DNA of 64,000 bases from Desulfoluna sp942491485. Lineage in GTDB: Bacteria > Desulfobacterota > Desulfobacteria > Desulfobacterales > Desulfolunaceae. The stretch covers positions 496,001 through 560,000 of the forward strand of contig CALOAX010000004.1 in the NCBI GenBank assembly GCA_942491485.1. The letters are read 5' to 3'. A model generated the notes under the pieces. That model worked only from the letters and a program-made list of their open reading frames with translations, did not search any database and had not been told where the DNA came from. Within the stretch, counting starts at the first letter, position 1. Every line of letters begins with the position of its first letter. Made by a program: the position numbers and the translations under genes. Positions 53,743-61,779 of the stretch are shown here, piece after piece.

Positions 53743-53962
53743 GCCTCCGGCGGCCCTGCTGGGGGCCAAACTTTTGAAAAGTTTGACAAACAGGTTTTGA
53801 GGCCGATTTCGATTCATTCGAAGGCGTTGGCTTTCCGACTGTATTCGTCCTAACGAGCAAGCATCCCCTTTTGCCGCTCAGCCCAACGGGGCTGAGCGGC
53901 AAAAGGGGATACAACCGGAAAGTTTTTGCGGAGCTTTTTTCAAAAAGCGACCCGCCGGAGGC
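53743..53962. repeat. Complete composite repeat (class A + class G)
   Basis: Left class A module, then a class G module whose hairpin is a perfect 22-base stem (53870-53919, ATCCCCTTTTGCCGCTCAGC and its complement around CAACGG), AACCGGAAAG box and GCGACCCGCCGGAGGC. Confidence 0.85.
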
Positions 53963-54038
53963 CCTTCTCATTTAACATGAGGTGTTCGAATTCCTTGAAC
54001 CAAGAACGAGGAACGAAGCACCAGGAACGGTTTTGTTT

Positions 54039-54452
54039 TTACGTGCCTTCACTCTCCGTCGCCAGGCAGAAGCTGGCTGCGCCAACAGCTTTGGCAAGGT
54101 CCATGACCTTGACCACGTTGTTGACCATTGCTCCCCGATCCGCCCGGATGACGATGCGGGTGTCGGTGGTAAGGCCGGTGGTTTGTCGCAAATGGGTTTC
54201 CAGCTCCAAAAGAGTCACCTCGGTTCCCTCCCAGAAGAGGGTGCCTTCAGAAGAGATGGCCACCACGATGTCCCTGGGCAGCACCTGTGAGGCCTGGCTT
54301 GCTTCGGGCAGCTTGATGCCGATGCCTTCATCTGTCATGAACCCCATGGTGAGGAGAAAGTAGATGAGAAGCATGAAGACCATGTCGATGAGGGCCGTCA
54401 GGGGTGGCTGGACTGATCCGGTCTCTCGTTTTATGTCGGTAAAATCCATCAT
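54039..54452 (-). CDS. exbD: ExbD proton-channel subunit
   Basis: A 137-residue inner-membrane protein with one N-terminal membrane segment (PPLTALIDMVFMLLIYFLLT) carrying the conserved Asp for proton movement, then a periplasmic ExbD/TolR domain (VAISSEGTLFWEGTEV; IRADRGAMVNNVVKVMDLAK). Its ATG overlaps the exbB stop (TGATG), so the two are translationally coupled. It works with ExbB and TonB. Confidence 0.93.
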   Translation of the reverse strand: MMDFTDIKRETGSVQPPLTALIDMVFMLLIYFLLTMGFMTDEGIGIKLPEASQASQVLPRDIVVAISSEGTLFWEGTEVTLLELETHLRQTTGLTTDTRIVIRADRGAMVNNVVKVMDLAKAVGAASFCLATESEGT

Positions 54453-55057
54453 CACAGGGCTGTGGTCTCCTTGAGGTAGGAAACGACGCCCTGTTTCAGG
54501 TGGGCTTCCTCGCTTTCCACACAGGAGACCAGGTAGCTGTGAGCCATCATTACGGGCAGGGCCACTGCAAGGCCTAAGGCCGTTGTGAGCATGGCCTCCC
54601 AGATGCCGCCGGCAAGGGCTGCGGCGTCCACTTTACCGCCGGTCTGCTGGATGACCATAAAGGCCTTGATCATGCCGGTGATGGTGCCCAATAGCCCAAG
54701 GAGGGGGGCGATGTTGCCGATGGTGGCCAGGAGCTGGAGGCGGGATGCCAGAACCCGGGTCTCCCGGGCATAGGCCTCACGGATCGCCTCCTGACGCGTG
54801 TGGGCCTCACAGCCTTTGACGGAGATTAGTTCGGAAAAGAGTCGCCCCACAGGGCTTCGGCTGGTAGTGGCCAGGGCCATGGCTTCTGGCAGTTTCTCTT
54901 CACGGGTGAGGCGCAGAAGATCCTTTTGCAGCCCACGGCTTCTTCTTCGGATCCGCCAAAAAAAGATCTGCCGCTCAAGAAACACGGCCAGCGCGACCAC
55001 CGAGCAGAGCCCGATGGGGATCACAAGAACGCCACCTTTGGATAAGAATGCCAGCAT
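54452..55057 (-). CDS. exbB: ExbB/MotA-TolQ family proton-channel subunit
   Basis: A 201-residue protein from the ATG at 55057 (GAGGT upstream; an ATG nine codons earlier is less likely). Three membrane segments with the signature TIGNIAPLLGLLGTITGMIK and a last segment MLTTALGLAVALPVMMAHS. With ExbD it converts the proton gradient into movement of TonB. It is the first gene of the operon and lies 26 bases below a terminator-bearing leader. Confidence 0.93.
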   Translation of the reverse strand: MLAFLSKGGVLVIPIGLCSVVALAVFLERQIFFWRIRRRSRGLQKDLLRLTREEKLPEAMALATTSRSPVGRLFSELISVKGCEAHTRQEAIREAYARETRVLASRLQLLATIGNIAPLLGLLGTITGMIKAFMVIQQTGGKVDAAALAGGIWEAMLTTALGLAVALPVMMAHSYLVSCVESEEAHLKQGVVSYLKETTAL

Positions 55058-55059
55058 GA

Positions 55060-55210
55060 AGACCTCACTGTAAAATGGACACAAAAAAAGCCACGAATTC
55101 AGGGCGAGATAATCTCACCTGCCTTCGTGGCTTTGTTGGTATCTGTGATGGTTTTTCTGTTCAGGTTACTGCTGGTAACTCCTCATCTTCTTGATGAGTA
55201 TATAAATGTA
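55060..55210 (-). promoter_or_regulatory. Structured leader with terminator upstream of exbB
   Basis: On the minus strand, two hairpins (CTCATC/GATGAG and GTTAC/GTAAC, 55165-55198) are followed by a terminator (AAGCCACGAA/TTCGTGGCTT plus seven T, 55083-55134) just before the exbB ribosome site. This resembles a transcription-attenuation leader or riboswitch. The simpler reading is that the terminator ends the upstream exporter gene. Confidence 0.45.
55083..55134 (-). terminator. Intrinsic terminator before exbB
   Basis: Minus-strand stem AAAGCCACGAA with TTCGTGGCTTT and T-run; a shorter inner stem GCAGG..CCCTG is possible. Confidence 0.8.
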
Positions 55211-55240
55211 TTCATATTCATACCTTGGTGGGGGTGTCAA
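55211..55240 (-). promoter_or_regulatory. Possible sigma70 promoter for exbB operon
   Basis: TTGACA at 55240-55235 and TATGAA at 55216-55211 with an 18-base spacer, reading toward the leader. Confidence 0.4.
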
Positions 55241-55267
55241 TAGTAAAGTGCGAAGGCCCGTGCAGGG

Positions 55268-55897
55268 TTACCTGTTGCTTACGGCAAGGCCGATGCCTGC
55301 CCCGATGAAGGTGCCGCCAATCACTCTGTTGACCTGTTTTCCGATGGTTGCACTGGAAAAGAGGGAGACAATTTTTTGACCGCCCAGAGCGTAGACCATG
55401 AAACAGCTGAACCCGATGGACGCGCAAATACTCATGAGGATCGTGGCTTGAAGCAGGTACGAGGAGGTAGGGGTGATGAACTGTGGGAATACGGCAGTGA
55501 AAAAGAGGATGGCCTTGGGGTTCCCGGCGGTGACAATGGCGGCCTGGGTGTACATCTTCCGCAAAGACCCTGATTCGACGGTGGCATGTGACGTCTCCGG
55601 TGACAACGCCATGTTCGATGAACGAAACACGCCGATTCCCGTGTAGATAAGATAGGCCGCCCCTGCCCACTTGATCCCGTGGAAGACAGGCTCAGACGCC
55701 ATTAAGATTGTGCCGAGGCCTGCGATGGAGATGGCTGCCTGGATGAGGGTGACCGTTATGTTCCCCATGGCCGATGCAACGGTTCGCCTGGCTCCGTGGT
55801 GCATGCCGTGGGTGAGGGCCAGGAGCATGCTGGGGCCGGGGATGATGGAAGCGACAAAGACGGTCATGGAAAAGATCAGGATAAAGTGAAGCGACAT
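55268..55897 (-). CDS. LysE/RhtB-family amino-acid exporter
   Basis: A 209-residue membrane protein with the family motif SIIPGPSMLLALTHGMHHGA near residue 18, six hydrophobic segments and NPKAILFFTAVFPQFI. It probably exports an amino acid. It precedes the TonB operon on the same strand but a promoter and terminator separate them. Confidence 0.9.
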   Translation of the reverse strand: MSLHFILIFSMTVFVASIIPGPSMLLALTHGMHHGARRTVASAMGNITVTLIQAAISIAGLGTILMASEPVFHGIKWAGAAYLIYTGIGVFRSSNMALSPETSHATVESGSLRKMYTQAAIVTAGNPKAILFFTAVFPQFITPTSSYLLQATILMSICASIGFSCFMVYALGGQKIVSLFSSATIGKQVNRVIGGTFIGAGIGLAVSNR

Positions 55898-56147
55898 GGT
55901 GAAAGTCCGTTGTAGAGGTGTAAGGGAAGAAAGTCAGGTAGCCGGGGATTGGGCCGACAATGGAATTAGATATAATCGGTTTTTCAATCACGGGCCACAA
56001 AAAACAGATCAACCATGAGGGGCACGGAATGAGTGAGGGTGGCTGCGAAGGTTATGGCAGAGGGGTGCCAGGCACTTTATTGAGCCGAAGCTGAATTGCA
56101 GAGTCCTGACATGGCTCAACAGAAGCTCCTTTAACCATTTCAGCCTT

Positions 56148-56447
56148 CTATTCAGAAGCAGCTTCTGCGTGCAGTCGCAAGCCGAGGGCGCGGGTCACCT
56201 TGAGGATGGTGTCAAAGCTTGGGCTTCGATCACCAGAGAGTGATTTGTAAAGACTTTCGCGTGATAAATCGGCTTCTCGTGCCACTTGGGACATACCTTT
56301 GGCTCGGGCTATATCTCCTAATGCCTTGGCGATGAAAGCCGCGTCACCGTTTGCCTCTTCAAGGCACGCTTCAAGGTAGGCGGCCATCTCTTCAGGGGTG
56401 CGAAGATGGTCTGCGATGTCGTATGGGGTGGTGGCTGTTTTTGCCAT
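56148..56447 (-). CDS. HigA-like antitoxin (addiction-module antidote, HTH)
   Basis: A 99-residue DNA-binding protein of the putative addiction-module antidote family. Its start TPYDIADHLRTPEEMAAYLE, then the helix-turn-helix MSQVAREADLSRESLYKSLS are typical. Such antitoxins bind a RelE/HigB-type toxin encoded just upstream; here that gene is cut short (see next feature), so the antitoxin is an orphan that may still repress its own promoter. Confidence 0.9.
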   Translation of the reverse strand: MAKTATTPYDIADHLRTPEEMAAYLEACLEEANGDAAFIAKALGDIARAKGMSQVAREADLSRESLYKSLSGDRSPSFDTILKVTRALGLRLHAEAASE

Positions 56448-56455
56448 AGTGCACC

Positions 56456-56539
56456 TTATAAATTTTGAGCCCGAGCACGGATATCACGCAAATCATTGAG
56501 CCACTCAGCGAATACATCCGTTTTGCGGATTTCAACCAT
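56456..56539 (-). pseudogene. Truncated RelE/HigB-type toxin gene
   Basis: A start ATG with AGGAGAC upstream opens a frame of 27 codons reading MVEIRKTDVFAEWLNDLRDI and RARAQNL, then TAA. The opening is that of addiction-module killer proteins (about 100 residues) that pair with the downstream antitoxin, but at the point where the conserved RIRRL core should follow the sequence stops and runs into the antitoxin ribosome site. A deletion of about 70 codons is inferred. Confidence 0.75.
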
Positions 56540-56760
56540 GATCAATTGAAGTCTCCTGGATACACAAAGTCAATGGGTATCGATTTTCAACAAAACAATC
56601 TGAACATGTAGGGTTGGAAGATTATAAAGCAAAGGTTTCATGGTGTTACAGAAGGGTCGCAATGCAGGGGAAGGATGTCCAATAGGGGCACCCTTCCGTT
56701 ATGAGGGGCAATCGGGTGGGGCAACCCGTGTGGTTGCCCCAGTGCCCTTCAATATCAGGC

Positions 56761-57114
56761 TCAGGCCACAGCCAGTTTGGGGTTGGGGCCGTATTCATTC
56801 TCGTCGGGTTTGCTGTCGAGGAGCATGAAGACAAGGTAGACGATGGCACCGATCAGGGGGACGAAGGTGATCAGAAGCCACCAACCGCTTTTTCCAATGT
56901 CGTGGAGCCTTCGGATGCTGACGCCGATGGCGGGAAGCAGGATGGCGAGGCTGTAGACCATGGTGAGGAGGCCCGGGGTTCCAATGATACTTTCTATGAT
57001 GATGAGGCCAATACAGATCAGGAAGCTGAACAGGTTAAACATCCAGAACTCTTTCCTTCGGGCCCTTCCACTGAAAACCGCATACTTCTTTAAAACATCA
57101 ATGTACCAGTTCAT
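56761..57114 (-). CDS. DUF805 family membrane protein
   Basis: A 117-residue membrane protein beginning MNWYIDVLKKYAVFSGRARR with KEFWMF following, the DUF805 signature, and RRLHDIGKSGWWLLI later. Three or four hydrophobic segments. AAGGAGAA precedes the ATG. The family has no established function. Confidence 0.9.
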   Translation of the reverse strand: MNWYIDVLKKYAVFSGRARRKEFWMFNLFSFLICIGLIIIESIIGTPGLLTMVYSLAILLPAIGVSIRRLHDIGKSGWWLLITFVPLIGAIVYLVFMLLDSKPDENEYGPNPKLAVA

Positions 57115-57266
57115 ACCATTCTCCTTTGTCTCTATCGTGTGTTGGGTAGGATGGGGTTACAGAGAACCCATCGCGGGCCATTAAAACAGACGGACATATG
57201 TGTGAACGCTTTAATTCGGGTGGTACCGTGTTGAAATGATCGTGATTATTCAGCCCGACAAAAAAG

Positions 57267-57435
57267 GCCTCCGGCGGCAAGGTGTGCCCCTTGAAAGCGG
57301 GTTGCGGATGCGTTTCACCCCTCGTTCCTCGGGTCGAATCACATCCGCTTTTGACGCGAAAACCCTCAGGTAGCAATGCTTAAGATATGGCTGTCAAACG
57401 TTTCAAAGGCTTGGCCTCGGCAGATTCGCCGGATG
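57267..57435. repeat. Degenerate composite repeat (class B + class A)
   Basis: GCCTCCGGCGGC, AAGGTGTGCCCCTT, CCCCTCGTTCCTCGGG, then a decayed class A right end CTCGGCAGATTCGCCGGATGC. Confidence 0.65.
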
Positions 57436-57840
57436 CACAGGCTGAATCGTTACAAATGATCACGTCATAACACGGGCTTTTCCGGCGTTGATGAAATATC
57501 GTGTTTCGGTATGGAACGCTTACACATTCTTTTACTGCCATAACCATGGGTGTGGCCAGGCACTGTCGCTGAATGTTGGATGTCGGGGGGCTGTCCTGTG
57601 GCGTGAAATGGCTTTCAAGGTTGATATGCCATCTCCTTGGTGCGTCCGTGCCCTTAATCTGAGGCGCACTTTATTACAGGTAGTCATATGCTACATGACT
57701 GCATTTTTCAACTGTATTTGGACTTATAAATACCTTTTGACAAGAAGGTTAGATACAGGAGGGGACAGAGGGCGCATGGCGGTGCATGAGTGATCAGAGG
57801 CTCTAAGAAATAAGAAAGGGGAACGGGTCCGTGCGTCTGA
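57436..57840. other. Intergenic region without convincing gene
   Basis: A plus-strand open frame of 101 codons (57488-57793) exists but has no ribosome site, an odd Cys/Trp-rich composition and no family resemblance, so I do not call it. No promoter or RNA is obvious. Confidence 0.5.
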
Positions 57841-57876
57841 TAAAAAGATGAGCTCGTCCCGAGGGACGAGCTCATT
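57841..57876 (-). terminator. Intrinsic terminator downstream of the phospholipase gene
   Basis: Perfect 13-base stem GATGAGCTCGTCCC with its complement and, on the minus strand, a short T-run (CTTTTTA). It is 210 bases after the stop of the phospholipase gene. Confidence 0.7.
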
Positions 57877-57889
57877 GGCAATATAGTCA

Positions 57890-58034
57890 GGGTCGCCCGA
57901 AGGGTGAGAAAACCCAACAGAAAACCGTGAATTGCATGTTGTGTTTTTAACATGTCTTAATTTTTCACAGTAACGATCAGTAACAACATGCTTTTGTTTC
58001 GGCCTGGTTGCTTTCCCATGAAATATTCGGGATA
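57890..58034. repeat. Class F element, right half
   Basis: CGCCCGAAGGGTGAGAAAAC, GTGAATTGCATGTTGTGTTT and the terminal TGAAATATTCGGGATAGG as in the elements at 27193 and 28401; the left terminal repeat is missing. Confidence 0.6.
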
Positions 58035-58083
58035 GGGGCCTGGGGTGGCGGCCTCTCTTTGCTCGTAAATACGGGTGCCGGTG

Positions 58084-59289
58084 TCAGTAGGCCAAACCGT
58101 TTACAGGCACGTTATAATAGACATCGTTGTACCACCAGCCGCCTTTGCCAAGCCATTGGTTGATGGGCTCGCTCAAAACATTTTTGCCCTTCATGTAGAC
58201 ATCCATGCTTTCGAGTTTCAGGTCGTCACCAAACCAGGTGGCATCGGTTTTCTTTACCCATACCCGGGTGATGTCCGCAGCCGTGAAGGAGGCATCCGTG
58301 ATGTTGAACTCGTAGCCCCACAGAAGGTTCTGGTAAAAGTCGTTTCCGGGGACATCGCATTCAAATTGAACCGTTCTGCCATCGGCAAGCTGCATGCCGA
58401 AGTAAACATAATCGTCGGTGCCTGCTTCGTATTCATCGGCCACCTTGAAGACCACGTGGAATTTGCCGATGGGGCCCTGGGCTGGCTGGACGTCAGGGGC
58501 GTCGATTTCATGGAGGAACCGGTAGAAAACACGGGCCATGCTTTTCTGGGCCTCTGCCATGGTCTCTTCGGCAACAAACTCCCAATCTGCCCATGAGCTG
58601 ATGATGGTGGCAAGGCCCGCGAGGTTTTTCGCGTTGCTTGCGCTCTGGTAGGATGCGGTGGCGAGGTAGTCGGTGATATAGGGGTAATTGGTGACGCTGT
58701 CCGTATAGTAAATGTCGTTTGTCAGGAAGCCCGATTCGTTGACGACATAGTCGTACTTGACGCTTTCCACCCACTGCTCGAACTCTGTATGGGCCATCCC
58801 CTCGCCTCCGGTCTGGTTGGCGGCGTGGTGGGGTTCGTTGAGGTCGGCAAAGTAGTGCATGGCGGTTCCCAGGTCAAAGGCCGCACCGCTGTAGTCGCCG
58901 TTTTTCCACTTGTGCAGGGCCATGGCCGTGTAGAGTCGGGTCATGGACTCCGCCGTGTCCGGGATGTACCCGTTGGTGAAGTTCTGCCCCGTATCGGGGT
59001 CGTAAAAATGCTCCTGATAAAGGGCGTACCCGTCCGGGTTGAAATCGGGCCACACCGCACCCCGTTTTAAATCATACACATTGTCGGAGAGGATCTGCAG
59101 GTTGTCCAGAAAATCGGGGTCTTCACCATTTGCCAGGTCGTTTTGCAGGATGGAGACGGCTTGCTCGGCAATGAGCTTATGCGTGTCCATCTGGGTGGGA
59201 CTCTCGACGGAATCCCACGCAAAAACCCAGGCTACTTGGAAAAAAGAGAGGAACAAGACCAGGCATACGATGCACATTTTCTTACTCAT
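58084..59289 (-). CDS. Secreted zinc phospholipase C, clostridial alpha-toxin type, with PLAT domain
   Basis: A 401-residue protein with a signal peptide cut before Trp25, so the mature chain starts with Trp as zinc phospholipases C require. The expected zinc ligands are visible: His in MDTHKLIAEQ, Asp in VWPDFNPDG, His in YQEHFYDP, the AMHYFADLNEPHHAANQ cluster and AHTEFEQWVE. Residues about 280-401 match the alpha-toxin PLAT/C2-like membrane-binding domain (TDDYVYFGMQLADGRTVQFE, VPGNDFYQN). It would hydrolyse phosphatidylcholine or sphingomyelin outside the cell. AAGGAGTC precedes the start. A complete two-domain copy is unusual outside Firmicutes as far as I know. Confidence 0.9.
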   Translation of the reverse strand: MSKKMCIVCLVLFLSFFQVAWVFAWDSVESPTQMDTHKLIAEQAVSILQNDLANGEDPDFLDNLQILSDNVYDLKRGAVWPDFNPDGYALYQEHFYDPDTGQNFTNGYIPDTAESMTRLYTAMALHKWKNGDYSGAAFDLGTAMHYFADLNEPHHAANQTGGEGMAHTEFEQWVESVKYDYVVNESGFLTNDIYYTDSVTNYPYITDYLATASYQSASNAKNLAGLATIISSWADWEFVAEETMAEAQKSMARVFYRFLHEIDAPDVQPAQGPIGKFHVVFKVADEYEAGTDDYVYFGMQLADGRTVQFECDVPGNDFYQNLLWGYEFNITDASFTAADITRVWVKKTDATWFGDDLKLESMDVYMKGKNVLSEPINQWLGKGGWWYNDVYYNVPVNGLAY

Positions 59290-59918
59290 GTTGACTCCTT
59301 GTAGTTGTGGTTTTGTGTGTGAGAATAGCGGGTGAGGATTATTGCGATGTTTTTAGTCTGTAAAGGTTGGTGGTGGGGCGCCATTAAGCTCTGTTTGTTA
59401 AACCCAGCTCATGAAAATTGGCTGAAGTTTGGCTCCCGGAAGGGCCGTCAAAGGCAATAATAGGGCGGCGCAGCCGCCTTCGTGGTCGCAATGATTTATA
59501 TGTTGAAAATTGGGGTAAAACCAAGAGGGAGTGGGCCGAGCGGCCTGGGAATAACTCAGTGTGAGTCGCAGGTGTGGGCTCGTGGTGCTTTGAGCCCCGT
59601 TAAGGTATGGCGTAAAATGAGGTTTATTTTATGTGAATAGTTTTAGAAAAATCAAATTATTTCTACCTGAATTGTAAATGTTCCGATTTATTTATCCTCA
59701 GGTGGTGAGGCGGGCGAATGATGCCAGGCAAGAACAGATTCAAAGCGACTTGCCGGTTTGGGGGTTGCCACGGGGTGGCATGGCTGGACGGTAAGGGTAC
59801 CCCTACGTGGTACAGGGTCATGGTGTAGGGGCACCCCTTGTGGTTGCCCGGTGTCTCTCAGGGGCGCTTCGGTGTGCGGTTGGGTGAAATGGGTTGGATT
59901 CTGCAGCGGCGCCATGTT
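59290..59918. other. Intergenic region with degraded repeats, no gene
   Basis: Holds a decayed class A piece at about 59396-59455 (TCTGTTTGTTAAACC, GGAAGGGCCGTC), a GGCGGCGCAGCCGCC palindrome, a T-rich segment at 59610-59700, and a TAGGGGCACCCCTTGTGGTT box at about 59826 also seen in altered form near 56672-56740. Confidence 0.5.
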
Positions 59919-61493
59919 TCAGGGGTGCCTGGGGGCCCCCTTTTTCTTTTCTTGCCGGCCGTATACAATCCCGAGTTTTCGCATGCGGGCTCTCAAGGTG
60001 TTGTGGTTGATATTGAGCAGCTCTGCAGCCCCACCCTTGCCTTGAACCTTGCCGTCGGCAGCCTGGAGCGCATTGCGGATGGTGCGGGCAATGGCGGTGT
60101 CCAGGGCTTCCACAACGGTATCCGGGCGATCTTCAGGGGGATGCGCCACGCTATTGGGCAGAAGGCTTCCAAAGTGCAACGATTCGCCCGATGTCAAAAT
60201 AAGTTCCCGCTCCACCACATTCTGCAGTTCCCTTACATTGCAGGGCCAAGGGTAGTTTTGTAGCCTGTCCATGGCCTCTTCCGTGATCTCCCATGGGGTG
60301 TGCCGCTTAAGTTCCTTTTGTTTTTCCACCACAAAGTGGTGAGCGAGGTCTGGGATATCCTGGGGGCGTTCCCGAAGGGGAGGGATGGTGATGGGAAAGA
60401 CGTTGAGTCGAAACCAGAGGTCCTGGCGAAACAGGCCTTCGGAAACCATGGCCGCGAGGTTTCGGTGGGTGGCGGAGATGACCCGGACGTCTACGGGGAT
60501 AGACTCGGAGCTTCCCACGCGTTCCACCTCCTGGGTTTGGAGGACCCTCAAGAGGCGTACCTGTGCCTGAAGGGGAAGCTCTCCCACCTCGTCAAGAAAG
60601 AGCGTGCCCCCGGAGGCCCGTTCAAAACGGCCCCGGTGGTCTCGTGTGGCCCCGGTGAAGGCGCCTTTTTCATGGCCGAAGAGCTCTGAGTCGATGAGGT
60701 TTTCGGCAATGGCCCCGCAATTGACCTTGATAAAGGGCCCCCCACGTCTTTTGGATGCGTTGTGGATGGCATTTGCCACCACCTCTTTTCCAACCCCGGT
60801 TTCACCCAGAATCATCACTGGGCTGTCTGTACCGGCCACGCGCCCGGTCATTTCCATCACCCTCTTCAGCCCCTTGTCTGCTCCTATAACAGTGTGACCC
60901 GTCTCTTTGCGTAGGGCTTCCTGATAGAAATGGCAATCATCCTGAAGGGTCTGTTGATACCTCATCAGGGTGAGGTGTTGCTGCCAGTTGGCCATGGCCA
61001 CGGAAAAGGGATCGTGCAGCAATTCCAGCAATCGGGCGTGGCTGGCTTTGAAGGTGTGTTTCTGGTGTGAACTGAGCATGACCACGCCGAGCTCCCTGCT
61101 GTTCATGAAAAGGGTCAGCCTGAGCATGGACCTGTTCGAGTCATCGGAGTGATGTAGGCGGTTGGTAAGGCGATAAATCTCGTCGGCTTTTTCAAAGTCG
61201 TTGATGATGGTCGTTGTGCCGTCTTTTAAAAGGGCTTCGCGGAATCGGTGCCACTCATCCCGTGTGTATCTGGCTGTTCGGACGTAAGGGGGGATGGGAT
61301 CGGATGAGGATATGGCCAGGATGATCCCACTGCTGGTGAACTCGTCGTAAAAGGCGACGCAGGCTTCATCAAAGGGAATACAGGTCTGGGCATAGATCCG
61401 GAAGGCGTCGATGGCCTCCTGTACGTGAAGGCTTCCGCAGATTTTAAGGGTCGCTTCTTTGAAAAAGCGATATTCATCCATATCTGTGCTCAT
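59919..61493 (-). CDS. Sigma54-dependent transcriptional activator (GAF + AAA + Fis)
   Basis: A 524-residue regulator. N-terminal GAF-like sensor (about residues 1-190), a central AAA+ domain with Walker A GETGVGKE, the sigma54 contact loop HEKGAFTGAT, Walker B GGTLFLDEVGELP, and a C-terminal Fis-type helix-turn-helix (AAELLNINHNTLRARMRKLG). The start at 61493 is the best of three nearby ATGs but has a weak ribosome site. It diverges from the FadL gene, whose upstream has a sigma54-like element, so control of that porin is likely. Confidence 0.9.
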   Translation of the reverse strand: MSTDMDEYRFFKEATLKICGSLHVQEAIDAFRIYAQTCIPFDEACVAFYDEFTSSGIILAISSSDPIPPYVRTARYTRDEWHRFREALLKDGTTTIINDFEKADEIYRLTNRLHHSDDSNRSMLRLTLFMNSRELGVVMLSSHQKHTFKASHARLLELLHDPFSVAMANWQQHLTLMRYQQTLQDDCHFYQEALRKETGHTVIGADKGLKRVMEMTGRVAGTDSPVMILGETGVGKEVVANAIHNASKRRGGPFIKVNCGAIAENLIDSELFGHEKGAFTGATRDHRGRFERASGGTLFLDEVGELPLQAQVRLLRVLQTQEVERVGSSESIPVDVRVISATHRNLAAMVSEGLFRQDLWFRLNVFPITIPPLRERPQDIPDLAHHFVVEKQKELKRHTPWEITEEAMDRLQNYPWPCNVRELQNVVERELILTSGESLHFGSLLPNSVAHPPEDRPDTVVEALDTAIARTIRNALQAADGKVQGKGGAAELLNINHNTLRARMRKLGIVYGRQEKKKGAPRHP

Positions 61494-61694
61494 GAGGGGT
61501 CCCGTTTGATGGTTTCTGCCAGCCGACATGCCTTCGAAGGGAGGCGTCGCGCTCTTGTGGTCCCTTCTTTATGGGGCTGTTGGGTCGTGTCTGTCAAATA
61601 TAATATTTAAGTGATATTTGTCATGTCGAACTGTTATATTTGGTAGTTAAAAACGAGTCTGAGTGGATTGTTACGTGTTTTCAGTAAGATGACT

Positions 61695-61711
61695 TTGGCA
61701 CTGTTCTTGAA
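61695..61711 (+). promoter_or_regulatory. Sigma54-like promoter element before the FadL gene
   Basis: TTGGCACTGTTCTTGAA fits the -24/-12 pattern TTGGCAC-N5-TTGCA except that the -12 GC is GA. It lies 69 bases before the FadL start. Confidence 0.4.
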
Positions 61712-61779
61712 TTGCTTTTGAGGGTGAAAGCGTTGTTCGCAAGATAAGAAATGACTCTCAATCGAAGGAGCAGGCAGTT

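Noticed and set aside
52999..53817. Longer TonB starting at 53817
   Set aside because: The extra 44 codons are class A repeat sequence; TTG at 53685 has a ribosome site directly before the membrane anchor.
57488..57793. Plus-strand open frame of 101 codons
   Set aside because: No ribosome site, unusual Cys/Trp-rich composition, and no family resemblance.
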